A stretch of 64,000 nt of DNA. Source: Undibacterium parvum. GTDB lineage: Bacteria > Pseudomonadota > Gammaproteobacteria > Burkholderiales > Burkholderiaceae_D. The notes under the pieces were generated by a model. It had not been told where the DNA came from, made no database searches, and saw only the letters and a list, made by a program, of their open reading frames with translations. Both the position numbers and the translations under genes were made by a program. Positions 43,697 through 53,404 of the stretch are shown here, one piece after another. The stretch is from assembly GCF_003955735.1 (NCBI RefSeq), contig NZ_CP034464.1, positions 2,480,001 through 2,544,000 of the forward strand, written 5' to 3'. Numbering within the stretch: position 1 is the stretch's first letter; each line of letters starts with the position of its first letter.

Positions 43697-44947
43697 ATGT
43701 CAGACTCTTTCACACCGCAAGTTGCTATCATTGGTGGCGGCCCCGCTGGGCTAATGGCCGCCGAGGTACTCAGTAGTGCGGGTGTGCAGGTCGATGTTTA
43801 CGATGCCATGCCTTCCTTGGGACGGAAATTTTTACAGGCTGGGGTCGGCGGTATGAATATTACCCATAGCGAAGCGTTTGACACATTTTGTACTCGGTAT
43901 GGCCCACCTCAGGCGCAGGCTCAATTGCAGGCGGCGCTAGAACAATTACCACCAACGGCGCTGCGCGCTTGGGTGCATGGCTTGGGCATCGATACCTTTG
44001 TCGGTAGTTCGGGTCGTGTTTTTCCTACCGAGATGAAGGCTGCGCCTTTGTTGCGTGCCTGGCTGCATAGACTGCGCAGCGACGGCGTGCGCTTGCATGT
44101 TCGTCATCGCTGGTTGGGATGGAGCGAAGATGGCGGATTACGCCTGGCTAACCGCGAGGGTGAAATTACGCTTTATCCGCAAGCCACAGTGCTGGCCTTG
44201 GGCGGTGCCAGTTGGCCACAATTAGGATCGGATGCGGCCTGGGTAACATACCTACAGGAAAAAACGCTTGATATCGCGACTTTGCAGAGTGCAAATTGCG
44301 GCTTCGAGGCCACTTGGAGTGCACATTTGAAAGACAAATTTTCTGGTGCTCACATCAAATCGGTGGCGCTAAGTTTCACCGATCCAGAGGGACTGAGCGA
44401 GACACGTCAAGGCGAGATGGTGCTCAGCGCCCATGGCGTGGAAGGTAGTTTGATATACGCTTTTTCACGACGCTTGCGCGAAACGATTAATCTACATGGC
44501 AGCGCCACTTTTACACTCGATCTGGCGCCTGGACGTGATGCCGAACGCATCTTGGCGGAAGTGAGTCATCCACGCGGATCGCGTTCACTGTCTAGCCATT
44601 TGCAAAGCCGCGTAGGTATTTCTGGCGTTAAGGCCGCATTGCTACACGAGTGTTTGACGAAGCAACAAATGCCCGATCCCAACACGCTGGCAGCGATGAT
44701 TAAGGCCTTACCGATCACAGTGCACGCCACTCGCCCGATTGCCGAAGCGATCAGTACTGCCGGCGGTGTACGTTTTACCAGTTTGGATCAAAACCTCATG
44801 CTCAAGGCTGTACCTGGTGTATTTGTGGCGGGAGAAATGATGGATTGGGAAGCGCCTACCGGTGGTTATCTGCTCAACGCCTGTTTCGCTACGGGAAAAC
44901 TAGCGGGTTCTGGTGTGCTGGAGTGGTTGGCACGCACAAAAAGTTGA
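43697..44947 (+). CDS. HI0933-like flavoprotein, TIGR03862 type (NAD(P)/FAD-dependent oxidoreductase)
   Basis: A 416-residue flavoprotein. It opens with the dinucleotide-binding motif VAIIGGGPAGLMAAEVLSSAGVQVDVYDAMPSLGRKFLQAGVGGMNITHSE. The middle has a further FAD/NAD-binding segment and the C-terminal end has GVFVAGEMMDWEAPTGGYLLNACFATGKLAGSGV, typical of the HI0933 family. Its substrate is unknown; related proteins are called BaiN-like or TIGR03862. Monocistronic, preceded by a short AT-rich leader. Confidence 0.9.
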   Translation: MSDSFTPQVAIIGGGPAGLMAAEVLSSAGVQVDVYDAMPSLGRKFLQAGVGGMNITHSEAFDTFCTRYGPPQAQAQLQAALEQLPPTALRAWVHGLGIDTFVGSSGRVFPTEMKAAPLLRAWLHRLRSDGVRLHVRHRWLGWSEDGGLRLANREGEITLYPQATVLALGGASWPQLGSDAAWVTYLQEKTLDIATLQSANCGFEATWSAHLKDKFSGAHIKSVALSFTDPEGLSETRQGEMVLSAHGVEGSLIYAFSRRLRETINLHGSATFTLDLAPGRDAERILAEVSHPRGSRSLSSHLQSRVGISGVKAALLHECLTKQQMPDPNTLAAMIKALPITVHATRPIAEAISTAGGVRFTSLDQNLMLKAVPGVFVAGEMMDWEAPTGGYLLNACFATGKLAGSGVLEWLARTKS

Positions 44948-44976
44948 TCTAGTTAAGTTGAAACAAGGAAAAATTG

Positions 44977-45017
44977 ATACAATCGCATGGTTTCTATAAA
45001 TAATTTTGCGATTGTAT
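44977..45017 (+). promoter_or_regulatory. Hairpin just upstream of the PilZ gene
   Basis: Perfect 11-base arms atacaatcgca (44977-44987) and tgcgattgtat (45007-45017) around a 19-base loop, ending seven bases before ATG 45025. It may be a terminator of the flavoprotein gene, an operator or a translational hairpin for the PilZ gene; only a short T-run follows. Confidence 0.6.
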
Positions 45018-45024
45018 TTTGTCT

Positions 45025-45369
45025 ATGAGTGATTACCGTTCTAAACCCCGTTCAAATGTCTCATGGCGCGCAGCAATTTTGGTTTCGGAAGGCAATATTG
45101 TTGCGGCAAAAGTAATCAATTTTTCTGGCGGCGGGATACAACTACAGTCTCCACGCTTATTGAAAGATGGTCAGACTTATCAAATGATGATGGAAGTTCC
45201 TGATCAAAGAGATGCCTCACTACGCACCCAGGTCGTGTGTAAGGCAACTTGCTTGTATGCCTTATTGAGTGGCGACGAATACCGTTCAGGAATGAAATAT
45301 TTTGATGTTCCGGCTCAGCATAGAGCCTTATTAGAAAGCTGGGGCGGTAAAGTTGCACTGGCCGCTTAA
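45025..45369 (+). CDS. PilZ domain protein
   Basis: A 114-residue single PilZ domain, the c-di-GMP-binding beta-barrel. It starts SDYRSKPRSNVSWRAAILVSEGNIVAAKVINFSGGGIQLQSPRLLKDG, where R-x3-R lies in the N-terminal stretch and NFSGGGIQLQ is the second motif (D/N-x-S-x-x-G). The first motif is only loosely matched, with Arg at RSKPRSNVSWR. Binding is likely. ATG 45025 is used; TTG 45019 would add two residues. Confidence 0.85.
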   Translation: MSDYRSKPRSNVSWRAAILVSEGNIVAAKVINFSGGGIQLQSPRLLKDGQTYQMMMEVPDQRDASLRTQVVCKATCLYALLSGDEYRSGMKYFDVPAQHRALLESWGGKVALAA

Positions 45370-45434
45370 TCCCTGAGCTATGCCCCCTCTCAGCAAGGGA
45401 TAAGCCGCTGTGTTATAAATGGCGATCATTTCCC

Positions 45435-45965
45435 ATGCCTATTATGACTAATCATCAACTTCTTCCCGAGAGTGCCCAGCGTGTCGCTGACTTGTTGCAC
45501 TCCATGCAGCATCCTCACCCTATCGTCCTATTGCCGGAAACTGGCAAGACCTCGGCGGAGGCAGCCGCAGGCTTGGGTTGTCGCGTTGCCGAAATCGCCA
45601 AAGCTATTGTGTTTCGCCGTCTGTCCGACAATGCTGCCGTGATGGTGATGGCGAGCGGGATTAATCGCGTCGATGAACAAAAAGTAGCTGCCATCGTTGG
45701 GCCACTGGCTAAGGCGGATGCCAAATTTGTAAAGCAAAAGATAGGTTATGCCATTGGTGGTGTTTGTCCTATCGGGCATGTAGAAAAAACCGTGATGCTG
45801 ATCGATAGAGATCTCATGCAATACGCCAGCTTGTGGGCGGCGGCAGGACATCCACATGCAGTTTTTCAGCTAAGTCCAGATCAATTGCTGGCTATGACAG
45901 GTGCAACACTGGCCGATATTGCACAAAATTTTGAACCACAGCAAGACGTGAAAGTTTTAGCATGA
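45435..45965 (+). CDS. YbaK/EbsC family aminoacyl-tRNA deacylase-like protein
   Basis: A ~176-residue protein of the YbaK/ProX editing family, which hydrolyses misacylated tRNA such as Cys-tRNA(Pro) or Ala-tRNA(Pro). The fold segments are AAAGLGCRVAEIAKAIVFRRLSDNAAVMVMASGINRVDEQKVAAIVG, AKFVKQKIGYAIGGVCPIGH and LWAAAGHPHAVFQLSPDQLLAMTGATLADI, with the conserved Lys in AKAIVF and GG in YAIGGVCPIGH. Subtype not decided. ATG 45435 or 45444; its stop overlaps the next gene (ATGA). Confidence 0.9.
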   Translation: MPIMTNHQLLPESAQRVADLLHSMQHPHPIVLLPETGKTSAEAAAGLGCRVAEIAKAIVFRRLSDNAAVMVMASGINRVDEQKVAAIVGPLAKADAKFVKQKIGYAIGGVCPIGHVEKTVMLIDRDLMQYASLWAAAGHPHAVFQLSPDQLLAMTGATLADIAQNFEPQQDVKVLA

Positions 45966-46183
45966 GTATCTTGTACGAATACGATCCCGATAGCCCGCTA
46001 GCGATGAGTGCTAGCGAAGTACCATCGCCCTGCATAGGAATTTGCAAAATGGACGAAGAGCGCAAGTGGTGCTCTGGTTGTTTTCGCTCGATTCCTGAAC
46101 TTACCGCCTGGAGCACCGCCAGCGCCGACAGTAAGCGTGCAGTATGGCGAGAGATCAAGCAGCGCATGTTTGTCAGCGCTTAA
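45962..46183 (+). CDS. DUF1289 domain-containing small protein
   Basis: A 73-residue protein with the DUF1289 cysteine pattern PCIGICKMDEERKWCSGCFRS: four cysteines in C-x3-C...C-x2-C arrangement, followed by the usual helix ELTAWSTASADSKRAVWREIKQR. It is likely a metal- or iron-sulfur-binding protein; function unknown. Starts on the ATGA overlap with the YbaK gene, so co-translated. Confidence 0.92.
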   Translation: MSILYEYDPDSPLAMSASEVPSPCIGICKMDEERKWCSGCFRSIPELTAWSTASADSKRAVWREIKQRMFVSA

Positions 46184-46189
46184 ACAGCC

Positions 46190-47113
46190 ATGAGCAATAG
46201 TCCGTCGATCAGCCTACCAGCTGGCATGCATGTGTTTGAACGTGGCTGGCTGTCGTCCAACAACATCCTGTTGATCGACGAGGCTAGCGCGACACTGGTC
46301 GATAGCGGTTATCAGACTCATGCGGAACAAACCTTGGCGCTGCTGCAAGCCGCGCTAAAGGGACGAGAACTATCGACCCTGATTAACACCCATCTGCATT
46401 CGGACCACTGCGGCGGCAATGCTTTGCTGCAAAGCGTTTATGCATGTCGCACCCTAGTCCCGATCGCTGAGCTAGCGGCCGTTAAAGAGTGGGATCAGCA
46501 ATTGCTCAGTTTTGCGGCCACCGGGCAGCGCTGTGAGCGCTTCCGTCAGGATGGCTGCATCTCACCCGGCGATACCTTCAGGCTGGCAAATTTAGACTGG
46601 CAGGTACTGGCTGCGCCTGGGCATGACCCGCACTCTATGATGTTGTATTGTGAATTTGAGGGGATCTTGATTTCTGCAGATGCCTTGTGGGAGCATGGCT
46701 TCGGTGTGATTTTTCCTGAGCTGGAAGGCGAATCTGGTTTTGCCGAGCAGGCAGCGGTATTGCAATTGATTTCAGAATTAGATCTACGCCTAGTCATACC
46801 CGGGCACGGTGCGCCCTTCACTGATGTCACCGCAGCTCTAGACCGGGCACACAGCAGGCTCGCTTATTTATCGGCCGATAGCTGCAGAAATGCGCGCAAT
46901 GCCCTGAAGGTTTTGATCGCTTTTTTACTACTGGATCGACAGCAATTTTCCTTGCAAGAGATACAGCAGCAACTACGCGCCAGTCGATTAATGGCAGCCG
47001 CGGCAGCGCAGCTAGCGATACCTATCGAACTACTTATTGAGCAACTGGCCAACGAGTTAGTAAGCAGCGGAGCTGCCAGCTTAGAAGGCGAAATTCTGAA
47101 AAATGCGCGGTGA
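46190..47113 (+). CDS. MBL fold metallo-hydrolase
   Basis: A 307-residue metallo-beta-lactamase-fold enzyme. The metal motif is NTHLHSDHCGGNALL (H-x-H-x-D-H), with further His ligands in PGHDPHSMMLY and PGHGAPFTDV and the Asp in ILISADALWEHG. A C-terminal winged-helix-like extension (LQEIQQQLRASRLMAAAAAQLAIPIELLIEQLANEL) is like that of the broad hydrolase group including glyoxalase II-like enzymes. Substrate unknown. Six bases after the DUF1289 stop, so the YbaK-DUF1289-MBL genes form one unit. Confidence 0.88.
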   Translation: MSNSPSISLPAGMHVFERGWLSSNNILLIDEASATLVDSGYQTHAEQTLALLQAALKGRELSTLINTHLHSDHCGGNALLQSVYACRTLVPIAELAAVKEWDQQLLSFAATGQRCERFRQDGCISPGDTFRLANLDWQVLAAPGHDPHSMMLYCEFEGILISADALWEHGFGVIFPELEGESGFAEQAAVLQLISELDLRLVIPGHGAPFTDVTAALDRAHSRLAYLSADSCRNARNALKVLIAFLLLDRQQFSLQEIQQQLRASRLMAAAAAQLAIPIELLIEQLANELVSSGAASLEGEILKNAR

Positions 47114-47191
47114 ATTTATGTTCGACCTGATTAGATTAAGCCTCATTCAAAACGCAGTCTAGTGAGTGCCAGTCTAAGTTCGCTAAGCTTG

Positions 47192-47815
47192 CTAAGCTAG
47201 ACCATTTCTACCATGCAGCAGATAAGCCTCACGCTGGCTCAGCAGTTCATAGTAGGCCTGCACGGCGGGCAAGACCGGGTGCTCTAGTGGCGCTGCCATC
47301 CAACGGTGTACCGATAAGCCCAGTACGATATCGGCCAGTGTAAACTCAGCACCATTGACATAGGCAGCAGTGCTGGCCAACTGCGCATCGAGTAATCTCA
47401 TATGATGCGTCCATTGCGCGATACCAGCGCTTAAGGCCACTGGGTCTGCGTGCGTAGGGCTAAGCCGCACTAACGCCATGAAGGCATAGCGCCACGAGTT
47501 ATTCAGCTCAGTGGCCTGCCAATCCATCCACTTCTCCACTTGCGCTCTGTCAATTGGCTTGGTAGGCAGCAAATCGGTGCGCTGATGTTTGCTCGCCAGA
47601 TAGCGGCAAATGGTATTGGATTCCCATAGAGTCGCGCCCTCGTCCTGTATTACCGGAACCATGCCATTTGGATTAAGCCCTAGAAAATATGCCGTATCGG
47701 TCGCTTGCGCGCCGGATCCCCATTGTTCAAGCTGATAAGGAATGCCGATCTCAGCACAAGTCCACAGAACTTTGCGCACATTGATAGAGGATGATTTACC
47801 GAGAATTTTTAACAT
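47192..47815 (-). CDS. Glutathione S-transferase family protein
   Basis: A ~207-residue soluble GST. The N-terminal thioredoxin-like domain has MLKILGKSSSINVRKVLWTCAEIGIPYQLEQWGSG and the GSH-site segment NGMVPVIQDEGATLWESNTICRYLASKHQ (the conserved cis-Pro and Glu-Ser). The C-terminal helical domain (VEKWMDWQATELNNSWRYAFMALVRL, then LADIVLGLSVHRWM) is also complete. It conjugates glutathione or reduces substrates; class unclear. ATG 47815 is chosen as the start of the thioredoxin fold; the frame is open further upstream. Confidence 0.9.
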   Translation of the reverse strand: MLKILGKSSSINVRKVLWTCAEIGIPYQLEQWGSGAQATDTAYFLGLNPNGMVPVIQDEGATLWESNTICRYLASKHQRTDLLPTKPIDRAQVEKWMDWQATELNNSWRYAFMALVRLSPTHADPVALSAGIAQWTHHMRLLDAQLASTAAYVNGAEFTLADIVLGLSVHRWMAAPLEHPVLPAVQAYYELLSQREAYLLHGRNGLA

Positions 47816-47896
47816 GATAATTACGTCATTTAATTGTGTGGTGTTTGCCACTATACAACAAGCTGGCCTTAGGGAAAATCGGGCACCTAGCCTGAG

Positions 47897-47955
47897 GCGC
47901 ATATTCTATGCGGCTTCCCAGCCTATCTTGCCTGTAGGCCGCATGGAATATGCGC
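47897..47955. repeat. 58-bp palindromic repeat, copy 2
   Basis: Arms gcgcatattctatgcg (47897-47912) and cgcatggaatatgcgc (47940-47955), 16 bases with one G/T mismatch that would still wobble-pair in RNA, and an inner pair gccta/taggc. This is the same element as at 1751-1808. Confidence 0.75.
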
Positions 47956-47996
47956 AGTGGGCCTATGCCATTTTCGCTTATGTTTGCATAGGATAC

Positions 47997-48653
47997 TCAA
48001 ATTGACTGCCACAGGCTGGGCGGGATGTCGCGTAATTTGGCGACTAGTTCCATGCTGGTGTGTACCTTAAATTTTTGGCAGATATGCAGTCGGTGGGTTT
48101 CTACCGTTTTGGTGCTGATATTTAAATGCGCGGCGATTTGTTTGCTGAGATAACCTTGCACGATTTCACTTAAGACCTCGCGCTCGCGCACTGTCAGCTC
48201 GGCGATCTGTGTACTTAATCCGGCTTGCGCCTGATAGCTGGCGCGTGCCAGTTGATCCGTAGCGATGGCCTTGGCGATGGCGTCGAGTAAAGTGCGATGG
48301 TCCACCGGTTTTTCTAAAAAATCGGCGGCTCCTTGCTTTAAGGCGCGTACCACTAGCGGGATATCGCCATGGCCGCTGAGAAATAACACGGGTGGCAAAT
48401 ATTCGGGCTGGGTGCGATTGCGTCGGTTCAGCTCTTCAAATAATTCTAGGCCACTCATGCCGGGAATGCGGATATCGACTAGTAAGCAATTAAACTCTGC
48501 CGGACAGGCGAGTTCTAGAAAATCGCTGGCTCGTTCAAATTCGCTAAAACGCCATGCGCGTGTCTCCAAGAGCATGGCGGTGGAGCTACGCACACTCATG
48601 TCATCATCAATGATGGCGATGTGTGGCGTGGTGATGATAGAAGCTGAATTCAT
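47997..48653 (-). CDS. FixJ/NarL-type response regulator
   Basis: A 218-residue regulator: receiver domain with HIAIIDDDMSVRSSTAMLLETRAWRF and phospho-acceptor in CLLVDIRIPGMSGLEL, conserved Lys in LEKPVDHRTLL, then a LuxR-type helix-turn-helix (LTVREREVLSEIVQGYLSKQIAAHLNISTKTVETHRLHICQKF). The order is that of FixJ/DctR/TtrR-type regulators. Its likely partner is the sensor kinase just upstream on the same strand. Targets are unknown; the sugar-uptake genes nearby are candidates. Confidence 0.92.
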   Translation of the reverse strand: MNSASIITTPHIAIIDDDMSVRSSTAMLLETRAWRFSEFERASDFLELACPAEFNCLLVDIRIPGMSGLELFEELNRRNRTQPEYLPPVLFLSGHGDIPLVVRALKQGAADFLEKPVDHRTLLDAIAKAIATDQLARASYQAQAGLSTQIAELTVREREVLSEIVQGYLSKQIAAHLNISTKTVETHRLHICQKFKVHTSMELVAKLRDIPPSLWQSI

Positions 48654-48757
48654 AGTCTTGCAAGCTTATGGTTGATAGCAATTTAGCGCTTTAGCGCGAC
48701 AGCCTTAGTTTAGAACAGGCTAGAATTTAGCCCAATTTTAATGACAATTTGATGCTT

Positions 48758-50812
48758 TTAATTTTCTTGCTCACATTTTTCATCAAAATCAGCCGTACTG
48801 ATAGCTAGCCTGAACTTAAAACTGGCACCGCCACCTGGAGTAGGTTCCGCCCACAAGCGCCCACCGTGGCTCTCTATCACAGTGCGGCAAATCGCCAGGC
48901 CCAAACCCATACCCTCAGTCTTGGTGGTGTAGAAGGCTTGAAACAATTTGTCCGCGTCGGCTATACCGGGGCCATGATCGATGACACTCACGATCACATT
49001 GCCTAGTTCGCGCTCGATACGCAGCAAGATTGGCTGCGCAGGTTGCGCTGGGGGCAGTGTGGCTAAGGCTTGTACCGCTACGGCTTCTATCGCATTGCGC
49101 AGTAGATTAAACAGCACTTGTTCTAGCATTACGGCATCACACTCGATCAAGATGCTGGTCTCACTGAGTTGTATAGAAATTTTACTCTGGTTTCTTTGTA
49201 ACAGAGGCTCGAGCAAGGCCATAGGTTCGCTCAGCAAGTCGCATAGATTATGGCGGGTATGGCTGTTGCTGCGTCTTTGTATGAAGCTGCGCATGCTATG
49301 TACGATTTGCCCGGCGCGGCGCGATTCTTCGCCAATGCGGCGCACCGCTTCCTGCACTTTATGCTTGGCGGGCGGCTCGCTATCGAGAAAACAATCGGCG
49401 GCAGCCGAGTAATTGGCGATTGCTGCCAGCGGCTGATTTAGTTCATGTGCTATGCCTGAAGCGAACTCGGCCAGGCTGGCCAGGCGTGAACTGCGCTGTA
49501 ATAATTCATCTCGTTCGCGCGCCATATTCGCGGCCAACTGTTCGGCCGTGATGTCATACAGGGATGCCATCCAGCCGCTAGGATGACCGTCGCCATCCAC
49601 CAGGGGCGAGGCAAACAGTCTGACTGAAAGCAAGCTGCCGTTGGCGTGCAGAAAATGAAGATTGCGCCCATTCGCTGGGTTGTCGCCATTTAGCATGGCA
49701 AGATGCGCCTGTTCACATTGCACGCCACTATCTGTTTGCAGACTCGGCCAAAACGGGTAAGGCGCGCTACAGCCTAACAAGCTTTGCTGCGCTAATCCCA
49801 GCAGTTTGCACAGTGCCGGATTGGCGTAAATGATGCTAGCCTTGGCATCAAATGCCAGCAGGCCGGTGGCTAAGGAATGCTCCATCGCTTCACGAAATCG
49901 AAGCTCCTTGGCTAATGCATGTTGTACCGCCTGTCTTTCTCTTAACCAGCGCTGTAAAATCCTGAGTAAAAAAATCACCAGTAGTCCCAGCAATACTACC
50001 GCCACTGCCAGCCAGGCCAGCAGCGTTTTCGATTGGCCGCGATGATGCGGGCTGGCGCGTAAAGACAGGCCGCTATTCATTGGGCCGAAAGCGAGTTTGT
50101 AAATATCGGTATACGTATCGCTGTTGCCGCCGTCTTGGCTACCATCACGTGGTGATAATTGCTTATTGTCGCGATCCAATAGGCTAAGATCGTAGCGCTG
50201 CACAAACCACCAAGGCACCTTTTGCGAAAGCAATTGATCCAGATCGTAAGTTGCCAATAAACTGCCAGTGCGCTCGTCCTCGTTTTTCACGGGCACCACC
50301 AGTACCCAGAGTGGCGCATATTGTTCGATTACCTGGCTATACACGCTCAGGTCCAAATCGCGGCTATGCCGTATCGCGTTGCCTATCAAGGGGTCACTCA
50401 AGGGGGGCAGCCGCTCCGGGCGCTCGGTATAAGCGGGGAAACCAGCTAGACGGGCGCCGTCTTTATCCAGATAGTCGATAGACAGCAGCGCTGGATTTTC
50501 TTTCATCATGCCGGCGATACGCGAAGAAAATTCCTCTAAAGCCTTGGCTGTAGATGCTGGCTTGCTAGCGGCGCTCGCCGGTAAGTCATTGGCCCAGTTT
50601 GCCAGAATATTTTTATTTCCTTGCAGCGACTCAGCGATGCTTTGTTCCAGCCATAACAGGTCGAGAGATAATTGGCGGGCGGCAGCGGCGCGTTGTTCGG
50701 TGTACCAGTACCAGCCCAAGGTGGTTGAGACAAACAGCAATCCGGTCAACAGTATCGAGGCGCTTAACCACGGCCAGCGATTGCGCAAAAAATAGTCTGT
50801 TGCCTTAGGCAT
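48758..50812 (-). CDS. DctS/FixL-like membrane sensor histidine kinase
   Basis: A ~684-residue kinase. TM1 is WPWLSASILLTGLLFVSTTLGWYWYTE, a periplasmic sensor of ~230 residues follows (a double-Cache type is plausible), TM2 is LLAWLAVAVVLLGLLVIFLLRI, then a PAS domain (FREAMEHSLATGLLAFDAKASIIYANPALCKLLG) and the kinase core. Phospho-acceptor is in EFASGIAHELNQPLAAIANYSAAAD; N box LFNLLRNAIEAV; G boxes VIDHGPGIADAD and GMGLGLAICRTVIE. ATG 50812 is used because AAGGGA lies ~9 bases upstream; upstream codons overlap the ROK gene. Forms a two-component pair with the regulator at 47997, 104 bases downstream. Confidence 0.9.
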   Translation of the reverse strand: MPKATDYFLRNRWPWLSASILLTGLLFVSTTLGWYWYTEQRAAAARQLSLDLLWLEQSIAESLQGNKNILANWANDLPASAASKPASTAKALEEFSSRIAGMMKENPALLSIDYLDKDGARLAGFPAYTERPERLPPLSDPLIGNAIRHSRDLDLSVYSQVIEQYAPLWVLVVPVKNEDERTGSLLATYDLDQLLSQKVPWWFVQRYDLSLLDRDNKQLSPRDGSQDGGNSDTYTDIYKLAFGPMNSGLSLRASPHHRGQSKTLLAWLAVAVVLLGLLVIFLLRILQRWLRERQAVQHALAKELRFREAMEHSLATGLLAFDAKASIIYANPALCKLLGLAQQSLLGCSAPYPFWPSLQTDSGVQCEQAHLAMLNGDNPANGRNLHFLHANGSLLSVRLFASPLVDGDGHPSGWMASLYDITAEQLAANMARERDELLQRSSRLASLAEFASGIAHELNQPLAAIANYSAAADCFLDSEPPAKHKVQEAVRRIGEESRRAGQIVHSMRSFIQRRSNSHTRHNLCDLLSEPMALLEPLLQRNQSKISIQLSETSILIECDAVMLEQVLFNLLRNAIEAVAVQALATLPPAQPAQPILLRIERELGNVIVSVIDHGPGIADADKLFQAFYTTKTEGMGLGLAICRTVIESHGGRLWAEPTPGGGASFKFRLAISTADFDEKCEQEN

Positions 50813-50855
50813 GAGCCACATTCCCTTGTCGATTTTAGCTAGCACCAAAACGATG

Positions 50856-51698
50856 TCAGCGCTTGCTAGCGTAAGCCGCCGCTCCGTATAGTCCAGCATC
50901 ATGCCCCAAGCTAGCTGCGACTAGTTGACACTGATAGATGGGCGGGAATTTTTTTATCTCGTCTTCTAAGCGTTGCAGATAACCGACACGCAAACCAAGG
51001 CCACCGCCTACGGCTACTTTTTGTATGCCTAGCATGACCACCAAATCGGCTATTTTTTTTGCTAATTCCCGGATGCCGCTACGATACAAAGCCTCGGCCT
51101 TGCTATCGCCAGCATCGGCAGCATCGCATAATAATTGCGCATTCGCATAGCCATTTTTTAGGGCCAGTTTAGCTAAGGCGCTGCCTGAGGCCAGATCTTC
51201 CAGCATCTGACCGTTCTCCGTGAGGGTTTCGCCTAGTTCGGCCTCATAGCCATTGCTTGCCAAATGCAGGCGCCCATTTAACACTAGGCCAGCACCAACT
51301 GCGGTCGAGACTGTCACAAAAAGAAACTGTTGGCAGCCGCGCCCTGCGCCAAAAACATATTCACCCCAGGCTGCGGCACGGGCGTCGTTGATCAGGGACA
51401 CTGTATGCGTGGTTTTTTCTGATAAGGCGCTAGCCAGAGGGAAATTTTTACATCCACGCAAAATATTTTCATTCTCGGTGTGTATGCACTCACCCACGAT
51501 GAGCGCAGCAAAGGCTATGCCTATCGGTGCCTCTATCGTGCTGATGGGCGCATACAAACCCAGCATAGTTTCTAACATCGCATTCGGCCCTAGCTGGGCT
51601 GGAGTTGGCGCCTCGTCACGCCAGGCTATTTTTCCGTCTTCAAATAAGGCGATCCGGCTATTTGTGCCGCCGATATCAAAGGCAATTACCTGATTCAT
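50856..51698 (-). CDS. ROK family sugar kinase (zinc motif absent)
   Basis: A 280-residue ROK-type kinase, starting [24 protein letters not shown] (phosphate-1 loop). It has LINDARAAAWGEYVFGAGRGCQQFLFVTVSTAVGAGLVLNG and a C-terminal helix LGIQKVAVGGGLGLRVG. The CxCGxxGCxE zinc motif seen in most ROK enzymes is missing; the region reads NGYEAELGETLTENGQMLEDLASG. Substrate is a hexose or amino-hexose, most likely the monosaccharide released by the neighbouring GH9 enzyme; that is inference. ATG 51698 overlaps the GH9 stop by one base, with GAGGAG five bases before. Confidence 0.85.
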   Translation of the reverse strand: MNQVIAFDIGGTNSRIALFEDGKIAWRDEAPTPAQLGPNAMLETMLGLYAPISTIEAPIGIAFAALIVGECIHTENENILRGCKNFPLASALSEKTTHTVSLINDARAAAWGEYVFGAGRGCQQFLFVTVSTAVGAGLVLNGRLHLASNGYEAELGETLTENGQMLEDLASGSALAKLALKNGYANAQLLCDAADAGDSKAEALYRSGIRELAKKIADLVVMLGIQKVAVGGGLGLRVGYLQRLEDEIKKFPPIYQCQLVAASLGHDAGLYGAAAYASKR

Positions 51699-53404
51699 CA
51701 CGGCTCCTCACTCGGTAATTGCTGCGCCAGTGCGTGAAATAACCAGGCACCATGCGGTATCCATTGCTCACTCCAACGCCATGAATGCATAGGTTCGCTC
51801 TGCTCAGGCATACGGAAATCGATATCTTCCTCATTGTCTTGACCAGAGGTGATGCCATTGCAAACGCCACCAGGAGCGTTCCAAAAGCCCTTGGCATACT
51901 GAGGATTATTATGCCCGAGACCTTGCATCATGCAGGCATCGAAAGGGTTAAAACCAAAAATCCAATCCAAACAAGAGCTGGCATATTCTTCCAGTTCTGC
52001 GCACAGTTGCTTATCTGCGACCAGATGTTTGCTAGCCAATTTCGACGCTGATGCCAGCGAGCCCAGTCTGGCGTTTTCGCCTTGCCACCAATAGCCGCTT
52101 TCATTTTGATGCGGAATAAAGAATTGATTGCGCCCTTCCTGACCCGGCATCGCCACATGCTGGCGTGGATAACGGAAGGGGTTGGAGCTTGCATGCAGGC
52201 TAATCGCAATTTCGTGGCGCAGGCCAATTTGCAAGCCGTGTATGCAGGCCGTGAACATGGCCGACTCTGGCGCGACTTCCATCCAGCGCATTAAGGCGAG
52301 GTAAGGTAAACCAGCTTCGGCCGCATGGAAATAACTACGGGTTTTTTCATCATTCGCCCAAAACCAGCCAGCCTCACTCTGACGACTCAGCAAATTCTGC
52401 GCACGCCGCTCGGCTGCCGAGGCGTATACCGATTTTGCGGTGGCGGCGAATAATTCACAGGCTGCCAGCAGCGCGCAATAATCGTCAATGATGTTTTCTG
52501 TGCCGTCATCCAAATAGCTAGTGTTATGCACTTCAAGATGGGCAAAGGCGCGTTCGGCTGCAGTCAGATAGGCGCCGCGCGTATAGCTGCCATCACGCTG
52601 TAACTGGCTGGCACGTGCCAATGCGGCGATCGCGCTGCCGGCACCTTGACGATAGCCGGATTGATAGCTGTCAAACTTATGCCCTTGCTGCGTGGTGTAA
52701 CTGCAAATGTCGCGCTGTTCTACGTCTTTGCTCCAGCGATCAAATACGGTCATGTAAAAATAGCCAGCGGGGTCTAACATGCGCATCAAAAAATCAGCTC
52801 CATGCAGTGCTTCATCCAGCATGCGGTCTTCTAACCAGACTGATTGCCTGGGCATACGGGCATAGCCATCCAAGAGATTCCACACCACTTGCGGGGTTTG
52901 TTGTGGATTCATGAAGTTGGCATAGGACAGATGCGACAAATATTTAGAGGCGTCGCCGGAAGCATCATACCAACCACCGTGCACGTCCACACGTTGTGCG
53001 CTGCCGAGCTTTGGACGCGCATAATCGGCCGCCTCGAACATGCCACCGCAACGTTGTGATTTTAAATAATGCACCAGATCCGAAATATGTTGGCCATCAT
53101 AAATCGCCTCAGCAATAGCAAATGGTTGCGACATCAGGGGCGGGCTGATTCCGTCAACCAGGAGGGAAAATTTACCGCTTTGCTGTAAGGCGCTAAAGTC
53201 TGCTTCAAAAAATAGCCAATCACGCCATTGCGCAACCGCACCCAGCGCTGTTAACGGCCCCTGAAACACGATCTGTCTAAGATCCGCATCGATCACAGAA
53301 AACTGCATTGCTGACAGTGTATTGAGATCTTTTTCACTGCAAAGCAGCAGGGCCTTTTTTTTCGCTAGACTTTGATAGCCTAGATGATTGTGGAGAATTT
53401 TCAT
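51698..53404 (-). CDS. Cytoplasmic glycoside hydrolase family 9 enzyme
   Basis: A 568-residue enzyme without a signal peptide ([21 protein letters not shown]). An N-terminal Ig-like domain of the GH9 type is followed by an (alpha/alpha)6 barrel. The nucleophile-activating region is [18 protein letters not shown] (Asp147/Asp151) and the acid glutamate is in [22 protein letters not shown] (Glu546). GH9 includes endoglucanases, cellobiohydrolases and exo-beta-glucosaminidases. Without export, it should act on imported oligosaccharides. Next to an ABC sugar importer and a ROK kinase. Cello- versus chito-oligosaccharide specificity cannot be read. Stop overlaps the ROK start; start overlaps the ABC ATPase stop (ATGA). 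Confidence 0.88.
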   Translation of the reverse strand: MKILHNHLGYQSLAKKKALLLCSEKDLNTLSAMQFSVIDADLRQIVFQGPLTALGAVAQWRDWLFFEADFSALQQSGKFSLLVDGISPPLMSQPFAIAEAIYDGQHISDLVHYLKSQRCGGMFEAADYARPKLGSAQRVDVHGGWYDASGDASKYLSHLSYANFMNPQQTPQVVWNLLDGYARMPRQSVWLEDRMLDEALHGADFLMRMLDPAGYFYMTVFDRWSKDVEQRDICSYTTQQGHKFDSYQSGYRQGAGSAIAALARASQLQRDGSYTRGAYLTAAERAFAHLEVHNTSYLDDGTENIIDDYCALLAACELFAATAKSVYASAAERRAQNLLSRQSEAGWFWANDEKTRSYFHAAEAGLPYLALMRWMEVAPESAMFTACIHGLQIGLRHEIAISLHASSNPFRYPRQHVAMPGQEGRNQFFIPHQNESGYWWQGENARLGSLASASKLASKHLVADKQLCAELEEYASSCLDWIFGFNPFDACMMQGLGHNNPQYAKGFWNAPGGVCNGITSGQDNEEDIDFRMPEQSEPMHSWRWSEQWIPHGAWLFHALAQQLPSEEP

